The notes under the pieces: model-generated | Databases searched by the model: none | Seen by the model: only the letters and a program-made list of their open reading frames with translations | What the model was told of the DNA's origin: nothing | Position numbers and translations under genes: made by a program | Part shown: one piece after another, positions 17,701 through 25,215 of the stretch | How the letters are laid out: the number at the start of each line of letters is the position of its first letter | How positions within the stretch are numbered: position 1 is the stretch's first letter | Source of the DNA: a virus | Strand: one strand, 5' to 3' | Virus record (IMG/VR): IMGVR_UViG_3300048999_000117 | Coordinates: 1-53,491 of that record | DNA length: 53,491 nucleotides

Positions 17701-17895
17701 TCACGCCGCTTCGGTCAACTCGCTGCGCCAGCGCTCGACCGCGACCGCAACGGCCCACTCGGCAACGAGATCCGCGTACCGCCGGCGCGACTCCCCGTAC
17801 AACCATCCGCCCGCCGCCTCGACCAGCGCGCGGATCTCCTCGTTCACCACGGCAGCAGACCGCGCGGAACCAGCCGTGTTGGGGTTGGGGGACAT
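17701..17895 (-). CDS. Small helical protein of unknown role
   Basis: A 64-residue protein on the minus strand, beginning MSPNPNTAGSARSAAVVNEE. The rest is helical with many Arg, Glu and Trp (LYGESRRRYADLVAEWAVAVAVERW). It shares an upstream region with the divergent DUF397 gene, and a 12-bp palindrome lies between. No Shine-Dalgarno site is visible, so the message may be leaderless. Function not recognised. Confidence 0.55.
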   Translation of the reverse strand: MSPNPNTAGSARSAAVVNEEIRALVEAAGGWLYGESRRRYADLVAEWAVAVAVERWRSELTEAA

Positions 17896-17915
17896 GCGAC
17901 AAGCCTATGGCCCGG

Positions 17916-17933
17916 CACTGACAGTGCGCACTG
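17916..17933. promoter_or_regulatory. Overlapping palindromes between divergent genes
   Basis: CAGTGCGCACTG (17922-17933) is a perfect palindrome, and CACTGACAGTG (17916-17926) overlaps it. They sit 20-40 bases upstream of the minus-strand gene at 17895 and before the DUF397 gene, as expected for an operator. Confidence 0.45.
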
Positions 17934-18005
17934 GCGCAGGGGCAACGGCCGTGGTCCTCTACGACCCGAGTTGCTGAAACCCATCGAGGGAGTGAGGGGA
18001 ACACT

Positions 18006-18200
18006 GTGCCGGATATCCAAGACGGGCAACTGACCTGGAAGACGTCCACGTACACCGACACCGGGGCGTGCGTCGAATGGGCGCGGCCCACGGAAGGCGT
18101 CCTGGTCCGGGACACCAAGTGCCGCAAGCGGGCACGGATGGCGGTCGCACGACCCGCGTGGACGGGCTTCGTCGACTGGGCAAAGACCGCCACCGTCTGA
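18006..18200 (+). CDS. DUF397-domain protein
   Basis: A 64-residue protein with the DUF397 pattern: an N-terminal LTWKTSTYTDTGACVEWAR, a central VLVRDTKCRKRARMAV and a C-terminal WTGFVDWAKTA. In Streptomyces, DUF397 proteins are usually encoded beside XRE/DUF5753 regulators and act with them. Here such a regulator is at 19088-19927, with one gene between. The start is GTG 18006, with a GAGGGGAAC site. Role: probable partner or antagonist of the regulator, by analogy. Confidence 0.85.
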   Translation: MPDIQDGQLTWKTSTYTDTGACVEWARPTEGVLVRDTKCRKRARMAVARPAWTGFVDWAKTATV

Positions 18201-18210
18201 GCACCCAAAG

Positions 18211-18243
18211 GCCCCTGCCCGGTCCTCGTGACCTGGCAGGGGC
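18211..18243. terminator. Terminator-like hairpin after DUF397 gene
   Basis: GCCCCTGCC pairs exactly with GGCAGGGGC across a 15-nt loop, directly after the DUF397 stop and followed by CACCTTCGTTTG. The next gene would then need its own promoter in the roughly 100 bases that follow. Confidence 0.6.
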
Positions 18244-18343
18244 ACCTTCGTTTGTACGCCCTCGTCCCAGCAGGGGCGCCCTGTTGCGGACGACGGCGAG
18301 ACGGCTACGGTGCCGCAGACCACCAACCAGGAGGGGAACACCA

Positions 18344-19072
18344 ATGACCCGACGCCTGTGGAAAGTTGGCACCAACAGCGGTAACGACGGATGCCCGACC
18401 CTGTACGAGATCCCCGGCACGGACCAGTACGTCGTCCAGGGCGACAGCGTCACTGACGCCGACGAACTCGGCCAGTTGGACAACCTCACCACGGAGGAGG
18501 GCGCCGTCACCGTCCCGCGCGCGCTGCTCGCAAACTTCGGCCCCAAGGAGCCCGTGCACGTGCCCCAGTTCATCAGCTTCGACGAGTTCGGCGGCATGTT
18601 CGCCAAGCTCAAGCACTCCGCCTGGAGGCTGGAGACCCGCCGCCGCTACGCCTCCGACGAGGAGACCGACACCTACCGCCAGTTCGTCGCGGGCGAACCC
18701 GTGACCTGGGATCTCGACGACCCGTGGTGCACCGGCCGCCGCGAACAGTCCGCGCTGGGCAAGCGGTTCGAGCGGGTCCGTATCCTCGACGAGCCGCCTA
18801 CGGAGGGGCAGCGCTACCTCCTCGACAACGCCCGCCGCAACACCGCAGTCGGCGAGGACATCCGTGTTCTGACCCGCAGCAAGGCGACCGAACTCGGCCT
18901 GCCCGACGAGGACTTCTGGCTCTTCGACTCCCGCGTTGTCGCCCTGCTCCACCACAACGACGCCGACGAGATGACCGGCGTCGAACTCATCACCAACCCA
19001 GTGGACGTCCTCCGCTACGCGCAGGCCCGCGAGGCTGCATGGCACCACGCCGTGCCCTACGACCAGGCCTGA
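18344..19072 (+). CDS. DUF6879-like protein
   Basis: A 242-residue protein preceded by GAGGGGAAC. The core FISFDEFGGMFAKLKHSAWRLETRRRYASDEE, followed by WDLDDPWC, a GKRFERVRILDEPPTEGQRYLL segment and DEDFWLFDSRVVALL, matches the DUF6879 pattern as I recall it. In Streptomyces it is found next to XRE/DUF5753 and DUF397 genes, and that order is kept here. Its biochemical role is unknown. It may be the effector of a regulatory or toxin-like set, which is an inference. Confidence 0.75.
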   Translation: MTRRLWKVGTNSGNDGCPTLYEIPGTDQYVVQGDSVTDADELGQLDNLTTEEGAVTVPRALLANFGPKEPVHVPQFISFDEFGGMFAKLKHSAWRLETRRRYASDEETDTYRQFVAGEPVTWDLDDPWCTGRREQSALGKRFERVRILDEPPTEGQRYLLDNARRNTAVGEDIRVLTRSKATELGLPDEDFWLFDSRVVALLHHNDADEMTGVELITNPVDVLRYAQAREAAWHHAVPYDQA

Positions 19073-19087
19073 CGGTAACTTGCCCAT

Positions 19088-19927
19088 GTGACCACGGACT
19101 TCCAGCAGGCCCGCGAGGCCCTCGGCCGCCGTCTGCGCGAGCTGAGGGCCGGCCAGACACAGCGGGAACTGGCGGCCGTGCTGGGGTGGCCGCAGGCCAA
19201 GGTCTCGAAGCTGGAGACCGGACGCCAGACGGCCACCCCCGACGACCTCACCTCGTGGGCCCAGGCCGCCGGCCACCCTCAGACCGCCGAGGAACTGCTG
19301 TCCAGGCTTCAGGGCCTGGAGACCCACACGCGTTCGTGGCGGCGCCAGCTGCGTGCCGGCCACCGCCCCGTGCAAGACGTCCTCACCATCGAGTACGAGC
19401 AGACTGCGGAGTTCCGCGCGTGGCAGGGCGCCCTCGTCGTCGGCATCCTGCAAACCCCGGACTACGCCCGGAACATCTTCGCCCGGTACGCCGAGCTCCA
19501 GCAGTCACCCCGGGACATCGAGGACGCTGTTCGGGCCCGCGTCCGTCGGCAGGAGCTGCTCTACCAGCCCGGCCGGACCTTTCATCTCCTCATGTGGGAA
19601 GCCGCTCTTCACGCTGGTGTAGCGCCGCCCGACGTGCTCGCCGCGCAGCTGGACCGGCTGGCCAGCGTCATCGGGCTCGACACTGTGCGGCTCGGCATCA
19701 TCCCGTTCGGCGCGCAGTTCGCCATCCCTCCCGCTAACGGCTTCTGGCTGTACGACGACCGGTTGGCGATCGTCGAGGAGTGGCATGCCGAGCTGTGGCT
19801 GAACGACGCGGACACCGTCTCCCTGTACCGGCGCGTGTGGGACACCCTGGACAAGTCGGCGGTCTACGGGACCCAGGCACGGCGTCTGATCGCGCGCGCC
19901 CGGGCACAGGTCTCCGACCTCGCGTGA
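19088..19927 (+). CDS. XRE regulator with DUF5753 domain
   Basis: A 279-residue protein with two parts. Residues 8-75 are an XRE helix-turn-helix (LRELRAGQTQRELAAVLGW, then QAKVSKLETGRQTATPDDL). Residues 95-275 are the DUF5753 domain with its typical opening IEYEQTAEFRAWQGALVVGI, then QTPDYARNIF and the RRQELLY and IPFGAQ segments. The family includes Streptomyces developmental and antibiotic regulators that pair with DUF397 proteins. It has the look of a host-derived gene carried by the phage, possibly altering the lysogen. Confidence 0.9.
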   Translation: MTTDFQQAREALGRRLRELRAGQTQRELAAVLGWPQAKVSKLETGRQTATPDDLTSWAQAAGHPQTAEELLSRLQGLETHTRSWRRQLRAGHRPVQDVLTIEYEQTAEFRAWQGALVVGILQTPDYARNIFARYAELQQSPRDIEDAVRARVRRQELLYQPGRTFHLLMWEAALHAGVAPPDVLAAQLDRLASVIGLDTVRLGIIPFGAQFAIPPANGFWLYDDRLAIVEEWHAELWLNDADTVSLYRRVWDTLDKSAVYGTQARRLIARARAQVSDLA

Positions 19928-19935
19928 GAATCACA

Positions 19936-19990
19936 GCGAATCGCACGTAACAGCAGGCGAATATTCGAGACTCAGGCACCGTGCCGATTC
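19936..19990. promoter_or_regulatory. Repeated GCGAAT sites before small operon
   Basis: The 78-base gap between the XRE/DUF5753 gene and the next operon holds CGAATATTCG (a perfect palindrome, 19958-19967) flanked by GCGAAT near 19936 and ATTCGC near 19985. The AT-rich motif stands out from its surroundings and could be the operator and promoter for 20006-20885. Confidence 0.45.
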
Positions 19991-20005
19991 GCGAACCTCC
20001 CTAAC

Positions 20006-20482
20006 GTGCTGGTCATGGCCCACACGAGGATGCGGTTCGCCGAGGTGTACGAGGCCGGGGACGCGTGGCTCGCCGACTGCTCCGCGCACCCGACCCTCGT
20101 CCGCATGACGTGGAACAAGGAAGTCCTCGCCCCGATAGCCGTCGGCACGCACTGGCTGGCCGCCGAGACAGCGCTCATGCCCACGATGCAGGCCCTCAAC
20201 CGGATCCGGGGCGAACACCGTGGGCCGGTTCTCGCCGACGTCGAGACGGACACGGCCTGGTGGCTCGTCCCAACCGGCTCCGCAGCGGAACTGGCCGATC
20301 TTCGCCAAGTCACCGTCCAGCGCACGGGATGGACGCTGAGCTGCCCGCCCACTGGCTGGAGCCTGGAGGGCCGCCTGTGGCTGAACCGCCCGGACGGGTC
20401 TGGCCGGCTGACCGATCCCGCCCTACTCGCTGCCGCGCTCGGGCCGGGCGGGTACCGACTCCCTACGGAGGCCGCTGGATGA
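20006..20482 (+). CDS. Streptomyces-type protein of unknown role
   Basis: A 158-residue protein starting at GTG 20006 or ATG 20015. It has many Trp (AWLADCSAHP, HWLAAETAL, DTAWWLVPTGSAAELADL, WSLEGRLWLNRP). I do not recognise it with certainty. It resembles proteins encoded near XRE/DUF5753 regulators on Streptomyces chromosomes. It heads a three-gene operon joined by ATGA and GTGA overlaps. Confidence 0.65.
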   Translation: MLVMAHTRMRFAEVYEAGDAWLADCSAHPTLVRMTWNKEVLAPIAVGTHWLAAETALMPTMQALNRIRGEHRGPVLADVETDTAWWLVPTGSAAELADLRQVTVQRTGWTLSCPPTGWSLEGRLWLNRPDGSGRLTDPALLAAALGPGGYRLPTEAAG

Positions 20483-20679
20483 GAACGGACATGGACCCTC
20501 CCATCACACTCGGGCTCCCGCTCGACGAGCCCGAGCCACCGCCGGACTGCGACGTGTGCGAGGCGCTTGCCCGGCGACGGGCCGAGGCCACGCAGGCCGG
20601 TGACCTCTCGCGCGTCTCGGACTGCAACGTCGAAATCCGCAACCACCACCTCGCGCGCCCCACCAAGGGGAAGCCGTGA
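20479..20679 (+). CDS. Small CxxC protein
   Basis: A 66-residue protein coupled to the previous gene as ATGA. It has CDVCEALARRRAEATQAGDLSR and a second Cys in SDCNVEIRNHH. The Cys/His pattern suggests metal binding. Small proteins of this kind occur in host-type Streptomyces operons beside XRE regulators. Confidence 0.65.
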   Translation: MRTDMDPPITLGLPLDEPEPPPDCDVCEALARRRAEATQAGDLSRVSDCNVEIRNHHLARPTKGKP

Positions 20680-20885
20680 GCACGACCGGATGGCAATGGC
20701 GCGACGGGAGCGGCGGGGCCGGCCACATGCAGCGCGTCGCCACCAACGCCGCGTTCACCCAGACCCAGACGGCCTACCGCGCGTACATCGACCACAGCCG
20801 CGACTGCGCCACCTGCGCCGTGGACAGCGGCCAGTGCGCGACGGCCGAACAGTTCTGGGAGGCGTACCAAGCCGTTGTCACCTAG
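20676..20885 (+). CDS. Small Cys-rich protein
   Basis: A 69-residue protein starting at GTG 20676 (GTGA overlap). The C-terminal DHSRDCATCAVDSGQCATAEQFWEAY is a short Cys cluster of the C-x2-C-x6-C type. It closes the three-gene operon. No function is assigned. Confidence 0.65.
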   Translation: MSTTGWQWRDGSGGAGHMQRVATNAAFTQTQTAYRAYIDHSRDCATCAVDSGQCATAEQFWEAYQAVVT

Positions 20886-20929
20886 GCCTCGTGACCAGCG
20901 CCCGCCGATCGCGCCGGTCACGGGATAGT

Positions 20930-20965
20930 GCGGCCGTCCCTGCATCCCCCGTCAGGGGCGGCCGC
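20930..20965. terminator. Bidirectional terminator hairpin
   Basis: GCGGCCGTCCCTG pairs with CAGGGGCGGCCGC with one mismatch, between the plus-strand small operon and the stop of the minus-strand XRE gene. Convergent genes share it. Confidence 0.6.
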
Positions 20966-21202
20966 TCACTTGACCAACTCGGCGAGGGGTACGCCGATGG
21001 CGTCGGCGATCCGGATCAGCGTGTCGAGGAGCGGCGAGGAATGCCCCTGTTCGATCCGGCTGTATGTGGCGACGTCGATCCCGGACAGTCCGCATACGTC
21101 GGGCTGCGTCATGTTGTGCTGCTCGCGCACACGGCGGATCTGTTCTCCCACCTGGCGGCGGCGGGCGAGGACCCGTTCGTCGGGTGGAGTGGGGCGGGAC
21201 AC
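20966..21202 (-). CDS. Small XRE-family regulator
   Basis: A 78-residue protein that is almost entirely one helix-turn-helix domain: VGEQIRRVREQHNMTQPDVCGLSG, then VATYSRIEQGHSSPLLDTLIRIADAIG. It ends LAELVK. Such minimal proteins act as dimeric repressors. A perfect inverted repeat lies 34-51 bases upstream of its start, suggesting it represses itself. Confidence 0.9.
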   Translation of the reverse strand: MSRPTPPDERVLARRRQVGEQIRRVREQHNMTQPDVCGLSGIDVATYSRIEQGHSSPLLDTLIRIADAIGVPLAELVK

Positions 21203-21235
21203 CCGTCCACGCTGACGACCACATGATCAAATGTG

Positions 21236-21253
21236 ATTAGGGTCAACCCTAAT
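21236..21253. promoter_or_regulatory. Operator of the small XRE regulator
   Basis: ATTAGGGT and ACCCTAAT form a perfect inverted repeat with a CA spacer. It is AT-rich in an otherwise GC-rich genome and lies just upstream of the regulator that starts at 21202. Symmetry and position fit an XRE dimer site. Confidence 0.65.
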
Positions 21254-21348
21254 TTGTGTGATCTTGAAGGCTGAGGGGAACCCGATCAGAATCGGCTCCC
21301 CCACCTACGGCCCTTCCTGTTCAGCCCCCAGGCAGAGGGAAGGTGCCG

Positions 21349-21380
21349 CGGCTCCCCCGGTCCCCAGACCGGGGGAGCCG
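21349..21380. terminator. Very stable 14-bp hairpin
   Basis: CGGCTCCCCCGGTC and its exact complement flank a four-base CCCA loop. It follows the minus-strand gene at 21393-21911 in its direction of transcription and so is its likely terminator. The 21254-21348 stretch before it holds no gene I can support. Confidence 0.7.
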
Positions 21381-21392
21381 TCACATGTGGCC

Positions 21393-21911
21393 CTAAACGG
21401 CCAGCAGGATCGCCGGCGGAACCCGGAGCGGGGTCGGTGAGAGAGCAATGCCGGGCCACGTCTTGTGCTCGTACCAGGCCTGAAGCCACAGCCCGTCACC
21501 GGCGATACGTTCCAGCATCCCGTTCATTTCGTTGCGCAGCGCACCGGTGCAGTAGCCGGAGCGAATGTTCCACACGCACACCCCGTCCTCCTCGGTGGGG
21601 AAGACGGTCCGGTCGCGCGGCATTTCGAGTGCCGGAACGATCTCCCATCGTGATTCGGCGATACCGAGACCCTCGATGGGCTGCTGCATGCGGCCTTCGT
21701 CGGTCCAGCGCTGTCGCCACAGGCCGTCACCGACCTGGTGACGGGTCAACCAGTTGAATTCCCGCACGAGCTGCCTGCGCGCGTGCAGGCGGTGGAGGAA
21801 GATGTCGGCCGTTGCACCATCGCGATCTTCGACGTGGACGAGACGACCCGAAGGAATCTGGCTGGATTCCCCCAGGTGGTACACGGCCGATGGGTGCTGC
21901 TCATTTGGCAT
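21393..21911 (-). CDS. Unknown protein of the lysogeny region
   Basis: A 172-residue protein starting at ATG 21911, which has a GGGGGCGAT site; a longer in-frame start at 22028 lacks one. It begins MPNEQHPSAVYHLGESSQ and is rich in Trp and Arg (EFNWLTRHQVGDGLWRQRW, AGDGLWLQAWYEHKTW). The repeated GDGLW-x-Q element suggests two related motifs. Function not recognised. It lies downstream of a regulator on the same strand and may be expressed in the lysogen. Confidence 0.6.
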   Translation of the reverse strand: MPNEQHPSAVYHLGESSQIPSGRLVHVEDRDGATADIFLHRLHARRQLVREFNWLTRHQVGDGLWRQRWTDEGRMQQPIEGLGIAESRWEIVPALEMPRDRTVFPTEEDGVCVWNIRSGYCTGALRNEMNGMLERIAGDGLWLQAWYEHKTWPGIALSPTPLRVPPAILLAV

Positions 21912-22103
21912 ATCGCCCCCTGTGTCCCGTGCTGCTCCCGCCAAAATGCGTGGCAGCGGCAGCACGGATCCGTCATCTCGCGCCCCCAGGCGGATGACCA
22001 TCATGCACCGGGCGATACTTTCAGCCAATAGGTTACGTACAGCGCGTAATCACCCTTCGCCAACTCCCTGCCGAATAATGGAAGTTGTGGCGAAAAAAGT
22101 TCG

Positions 22104-22508
22104 TCAGTCGGTTTGCGCCTTGCGCCTGGACTCCATCAGCCTCAGGACTTTCTCCTGGTCGTCGGCATCCATCTCGCTGAACCCGATCACGAGGGCCCGC
22201 ATCTTTCCGTCGGCTGTCCATACGGTGTCGATGCCAAGGAACTGCGAACCGGCCGCCTCTTGGACCATGCCCAGGGGGAGCTGCAGGCCGGCCGCCAGAG
22301 CTCGCAGTTGGGGGAACTCCGGGGCCTTGATCCGTCGCCCCTGTCGTAGGTTGTCGAGAGTGCCGCGGCTCCAGAGCGGGCCCTGCGCGGGGCCCTCTGG
22401 ATCGATGCAGGCCGCCGCGAGTGTGCGGGCCCCGTACTCCAGTTCTTCCATGCGTGCGCGCACGAGGTCGGACAGGTGGGTGCGTGGTGTCTCGCTGCCA
22501 GCCGCCAT
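22104..22508 (-). CDS. Helix-turn-helix regulator, possible immunity function
   Basis: A 134-residue protein. ATG 22508 is favoured by an AAGGATGAGG site; ATG 22517 is an alternative. The first 75 residues (HLSDLVRARMEELEYGARTLAAACID, then WSRGTLDNLRQGRRIKAPEFPQLRAL) form an XRE-like domain. The C-terminus is acidic with VIGFSEMDADDQEKVLRLME. Proteins of this form are common Streptomyces regulators. Position beside the integrase suggests a role in lysogeny control. Confidence 0.78.
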   Translation of the reverse strand: MAAGSETPRTHLSDLVRARMEELEYGARTLAAACIDPEGPAQGPLWSRGTLDNLRQGRRIKAPEFPQLRALAAGLQLPLGMVQEAAGSQFLGIDTVWTADGKMRALVIGFSEMDADDQEKVLRLMESRRKAQTD

Positions 22509-22690
22509 TGTCCTCATCCTTCGATCCCAGTGGGCCGCCTAGATCGAGGCGTGCCGTGCACAGTGTCCAGGTTCTTGGCCAGTCCGCACCAGCCTGTGCC
22601 CGGAGGTCATCCTGCTCGCGGTCAGCGGCAGGCCGGAGTGCGCTATGCACTCAAGGTGGGAAACGAATGGGAAATGATCAAGCTCAGTAG

Positions 22691-22730
22691 ACTCTATTCG
22701 TCTCTAATAATCTCTAGCTTTCCCTAGTTT
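22691..22730. promoter_or_regulatory. Four 10-bp phased CTCTA repeats
   Basis: Four consecutive 10-base units, ACTCTATTCG, TCTCTAATAA, TCTCTAGCTT and TCCCTAGTTT, share the core CTCTA or CCCTA at exact 10-base steps. The segment includes AATCTCTAG (22709-22717), which is also found three times at 25233-25318. It could be repressor operators or integrase arm sites. The rest of the 22509-22841 interval shows no gene I can support. Confidence 0.6.
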
Positions 22731-22841
22731 CGCCCTTGGACTGCTCCGCCGCTCACGATCTCTGCCATCGACCCGCGATTGCGCCAGTCGAAGGACGATG
22801 AGCGGCGGAGGCCAGTCAACTACTGCCTGACCTGCTGTTTT

Positions 22842-22955
22842 TCACAGCGCTTGGGCGGCCGGCTTCACCATGCCGCGCACCGTGCGGGACTTCACGAAGT
22901 CGCCCATCGCGGTCATGTCCCACTCGCCGGAGAACTGCTTGACCAGCTTCGCCAT
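22842..22955 (-). CDS. Thirty-seven-codon frame next to integrase
   Basis: Begins at ATG 22955, two bases after the integrase stop, and ends at a TGA at 22842-22844. The product starts MAKLVKQFSGEWDMTAMG and ends in a basic, ordered tail (VRGMVKPAAQAL). Codon use is like a conserved gene. The frame is open upstream to 22974, so it could be the 3' end of a host gene carried at attP and used to restore it after integration. Otherwise it is a small coupled gene. I do not recognise the protein. Confidence 0.45.
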   Translation of the reverse strand: MAKLVKQFSGEWDMTAMGDFVKSRTVRGMVKPAAQAL

Positions 22956-22957
22956 GT

Positions 22958-24298
22958 TCAGGCTGGTACACGATCACCTGCGCTGAGCTGGGGAGTCTCT
23001 ACGCCCGGTTGATCAACTGGGAGAGGACTGGGAAACGGCGGTATCCAGAGACCGCCCGCAGCCTGATGGAAGGTGTCCCACCGCTCCTGCTGCGACTCAA
23101 TGATATCCCTCTCCATCTTGATGGTGAGGTTGCTGTACAGGCCCCTGACGCCCGCGATCTCGTGGCCCATCCGCGTCTCGACGGCGACCTCGGAGTGCCC
23201 GTCCTCGTCGAGGCACTCCTTCATCCAGTGCCGGAGCCGGTAGATGGGCGTCGCCTCGAACTCCTTCACCGCGGGGATGGCCGGACGCAGGAAGTCCTTG
23301 CGGGCCTCGCGTGCCTCACCGCCGTCACGCGTCGGCCACCAGTAGTCCCGGTCGAACCGTGCGCTCAGCAGCGGGCCCCCGTTCATGGCGGGGAACGTCC
23401 ACGGTGCTGTGTGGGAGGACGCGAGCGCGGTGTGCATCCCGGTCAGGAACGGCGCCATGACGAGGCTCCGGTGCGACTCGTACTTCGGCGCGGTGAGGGT
23501 CGGCTTCCCGCCCACCCACTGGTGCTGGAACTCCACTCGCGTCGCCGGCATGTCCGCGTACCGCTCCAGCGACTCGGCCCGCTGCTGTGAGTCCGGGTCG
23601 GAGGCCGGCCAGAGCGGTGCGGCGTAGACCTTCTGCTGGCCGTACATCTCGCCGGGCCGTGTCCCTTGGAACGCCGCGTGCCAGATGTACGTCCACCCGG
23701 CGAAACCCCACACCGTGTAGGCGTTGACCGCCAGTTGGTACACCGGGCCCATGGCCAGGGGGCGCTTCTTCTTGACGGTCTTCTTCACGTACTTGCCGCG
23801 ACGCGGGGTCGGCGGCGGCAGAGGGGTGTCGGTCCGGTACTTGTACCGGGTCACCGCGTCCGCCATCAGCATGGCGAACACCATGAGGATGTCGTCGACA
23901 TAGGTGCGCGACAGCTCCTTCCTCTCGACCTTCTGATTCAGCGAGTTCTTCCAGGCGAGGTACTCGGGCGTCGTGATATCGCCGACGCGCCTTCTGCCCC
24001 ACTGCTTGTTGATCTGCGCTTTGATCATGGACCGGTACGTCTTGACGGATTCGAGCCTCAGATCCTGGTCCGGTAGCCAGATCGGCAGCGCATAGTCCTT
24101 CATCAGGATGTCGCCGCGGCTCTTGGGAACGTGCTTGTCGTGACGAACCTCGTATTCACGGTCCAGGCCGAAGTCGTAGGCGGAGTCGTAGTCGTTGAAG
24201 CCGGACTCGCTCTCGTACTTCTTACTGCCGCTGTCGAGGTATTCCCCGGCCCACCACTTCACGCGGAACTTGTTTCCGCGTTGCTCGACATAGGGCAT
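22958..24298 (-). CDS. int: Tyrosine site-specific integrase
   Basis: A 446-residue recombinase that would integrate the phage at attB. The N-terminal part (MPYVEQRGNKFRVKW, arm-binding style) and a core-binding domain (residues 60-150) precede the catalytic domain. Active-site residues: Arg214 in FQGTRPGE, Lys272 in TAPKYESHRSL, Arg356 in YRLRH, His379 in RMGHE and the nucleophile Tyr388 in GLYSN. The first His of the HxxR box is replaced by Tyr353, a tolerated variant. It has an AGGGGG site before the ATG. Confidence 0.93.
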   Translation of the reverse strand: MPYVEQRGNKFRVKWWAGEYLDSGSKKYESESGFNDYDSAYDFGLDREYEVRHDKHVPKSRGDILMKDYALPIWLPDQDLRLESVKTYRSMIKAQINKQWGRRRVGDITTPEYLAWKNSLNQKVERKELSRTYVDDILMVFAMLMADAVTRYKYRTDTPLPPPTPRRGKYVKKTVKKKRPLAMGPVYQLAVNAYTVWGFAGWTYIWHAAFQGTRPGEMYGQQKVYAAPLWPASDPDSQQRAESLERYADMPATRVEFQHQWVGGKPTLTAPKYESHRSLVMAPFLTGMHTALASSHTAPWTFPAMNGGPLLSARFDRDYWWPTRDGGEAREARKDFLRPAIPAVKEFEATPIYRLRHWMKECLDEDGHSEVAVETRMGHEIAGVRGLYSNLTIKMERDIIESQQERWDTFHQAAGGLWIPPFPSPLPVDQPGVETPQLSAGDRVPA

Positions 24299-24375
24299 GC
24301 GTCATCCCCCTGGGTGAGAATGCGAATTGAATGGCTGTGCTGACAGGCGTCCTGTCTTTGGGTGTTGAGCTGATC

Positions 24376-24573
24376 TCAGCCTGCTCGGCCGACCGGACAT
24401 CCACCGCACGCTCTGCAGTTGACGCCTTCGCCGTGCATGAGCCTGCGGACGAGAGCCTGAGTCTTCGGGTCGGAGGCCGCTGCCGACGGAAGGACGCAGA
24501 CGACCCGGCCGTCGATCTTCAACGCTTGGCCTATAAAGGCGGGCTCTCGATCGTAGGTAATCACCGTCGCCAC
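24376..24573 (-). CDS. Small protein upstream of integrase
   Basis: A 65-residue protein starting at GTG 24573. It begins MATVITYDREPAFIGQALKI and carries CRACGGC near its end, a likely metal site. It lies 77 bases upstream of the integrase gene on the same strand and could be co-transcribed with it. Function not recognised. Confidence 0.6.
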   Translation of the reverse strand: MATVITYDREPAFIGQALKIDGRVVCVLPSAAASDPKTQALVRRLMHGEGVNCRACGGCPVGRAG

Positions 24574-24652
24574 ACTGCGCCTCGCTCACCCCTCGAAGAA
24601 CCCCCAGGTGAACGTCAGCGTTGCACGTGGGATGCGGCTCCGTGAGGGTAGA

Positions 24653-24670
24653 TGGCCAAAAACTTGGCCA
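24653..24670. promoter_or_regulatory. TGGCCAA inverted repeat after repressor gene
   Basis: TGGCCAA and TTGGCCA flank AAAC, a perfect 7-bp stem 54 bases beyond the repressor stop. It may be a terminator for the repressor or a regulatory site for the minus-strand integrase operon. The surrounding 24574-24723 gap shows no gene. Confidence 0.4.
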
Positions 24671-24723
24671 CTACAGGTCACGATCGGGTAACGACAAAAA
24701 GGTTGTACGCCGATCGCGTTCGA

Positions 24724-25203
24724 TCAGTCTGAATCGCTAAGTAGTCCGTGCTTGCGCATGACTTCCAGGGCGTACTCGGCTACGCGTCTGCTCATTTCCT
24801 GGGCTTCTCCGAGAGGCACTTGCGGGCTGACCGCTGTCGCCACATCGAGGAACCCCTCTCTCATCTCCTCGCTCACGTCCGCCGCGCGTACCCGGCTGCG
24901 CTGGATCTGTGCGCCGGAGATCAGCTCGGTGCCGTCGGTCAGCGTGATGGAGTCCGCGCCGGCCAGGACGCTCGTGCAGGAGCCGGGCTGCATCCCGAAG
25001 CCTGCTTCGAGCTTGGCGTAACTCGTGGGGCCGACCGACTTGCCCTTCTCGACGTTCGAGTAAGTCGTGACCGAGAGACTGCACAGCTTGGCCGCGTCGC
25101 GCTTGTCCGTGATGCCGAGCGCGGTGCGCCGCTGAAGCACGAGTGTCCCGAGTTTCAGCAGGTGACGGCTGGTGTCGTCGCTGGTTGGCGCCATGCCGCC
25201 CAT
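24724..25203 (-). CDS. Phage repressor (XRE-type)
   Basis: A 159-residue protein on the minus strand, divergent from the Cro-like gene. Residues 15-70 form a helix-turn-helix (LKLGTLVLQRRTALGITDKRDAAK, then SVTTYSNVEKGKSVGPTSYAKLEAGFGM). The C-terminal half is acidic and helical and may dimerise. No LexA-type Ser/Lys peptidase is seen, so induction is not by simple self-cleavage. ATG 25194 is an alternative start. Position and divergence make it the best candidate for the main immunity repressor. Confidence 0.82.
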   Translation of the reverse strand: MGGMAPTSDDTSRHLLKLGTLVLQRRTALGITDKRDAAKLCSLSVTTYSNVEKGKSVGPTSYAKLEAGFGMQPGSCTSVLAGADSITLTDGTELISGAQIQRSRVRAADVSEEMREGFLDVATAVSPQVPLGEAQEMSRRVAEYALEVMRKHGLLSDSD

Positions 25204-25215
25204 GATGACAGCTAC

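Noticed and set aside
21754-22542. 262-codon plus-strand frame across the lysogeny regulator
   Set aside because: The minus-strand HTH gene has a proper domain and ribosome site; the plus frame gives Ser/Arg-rich sequence without a fold.
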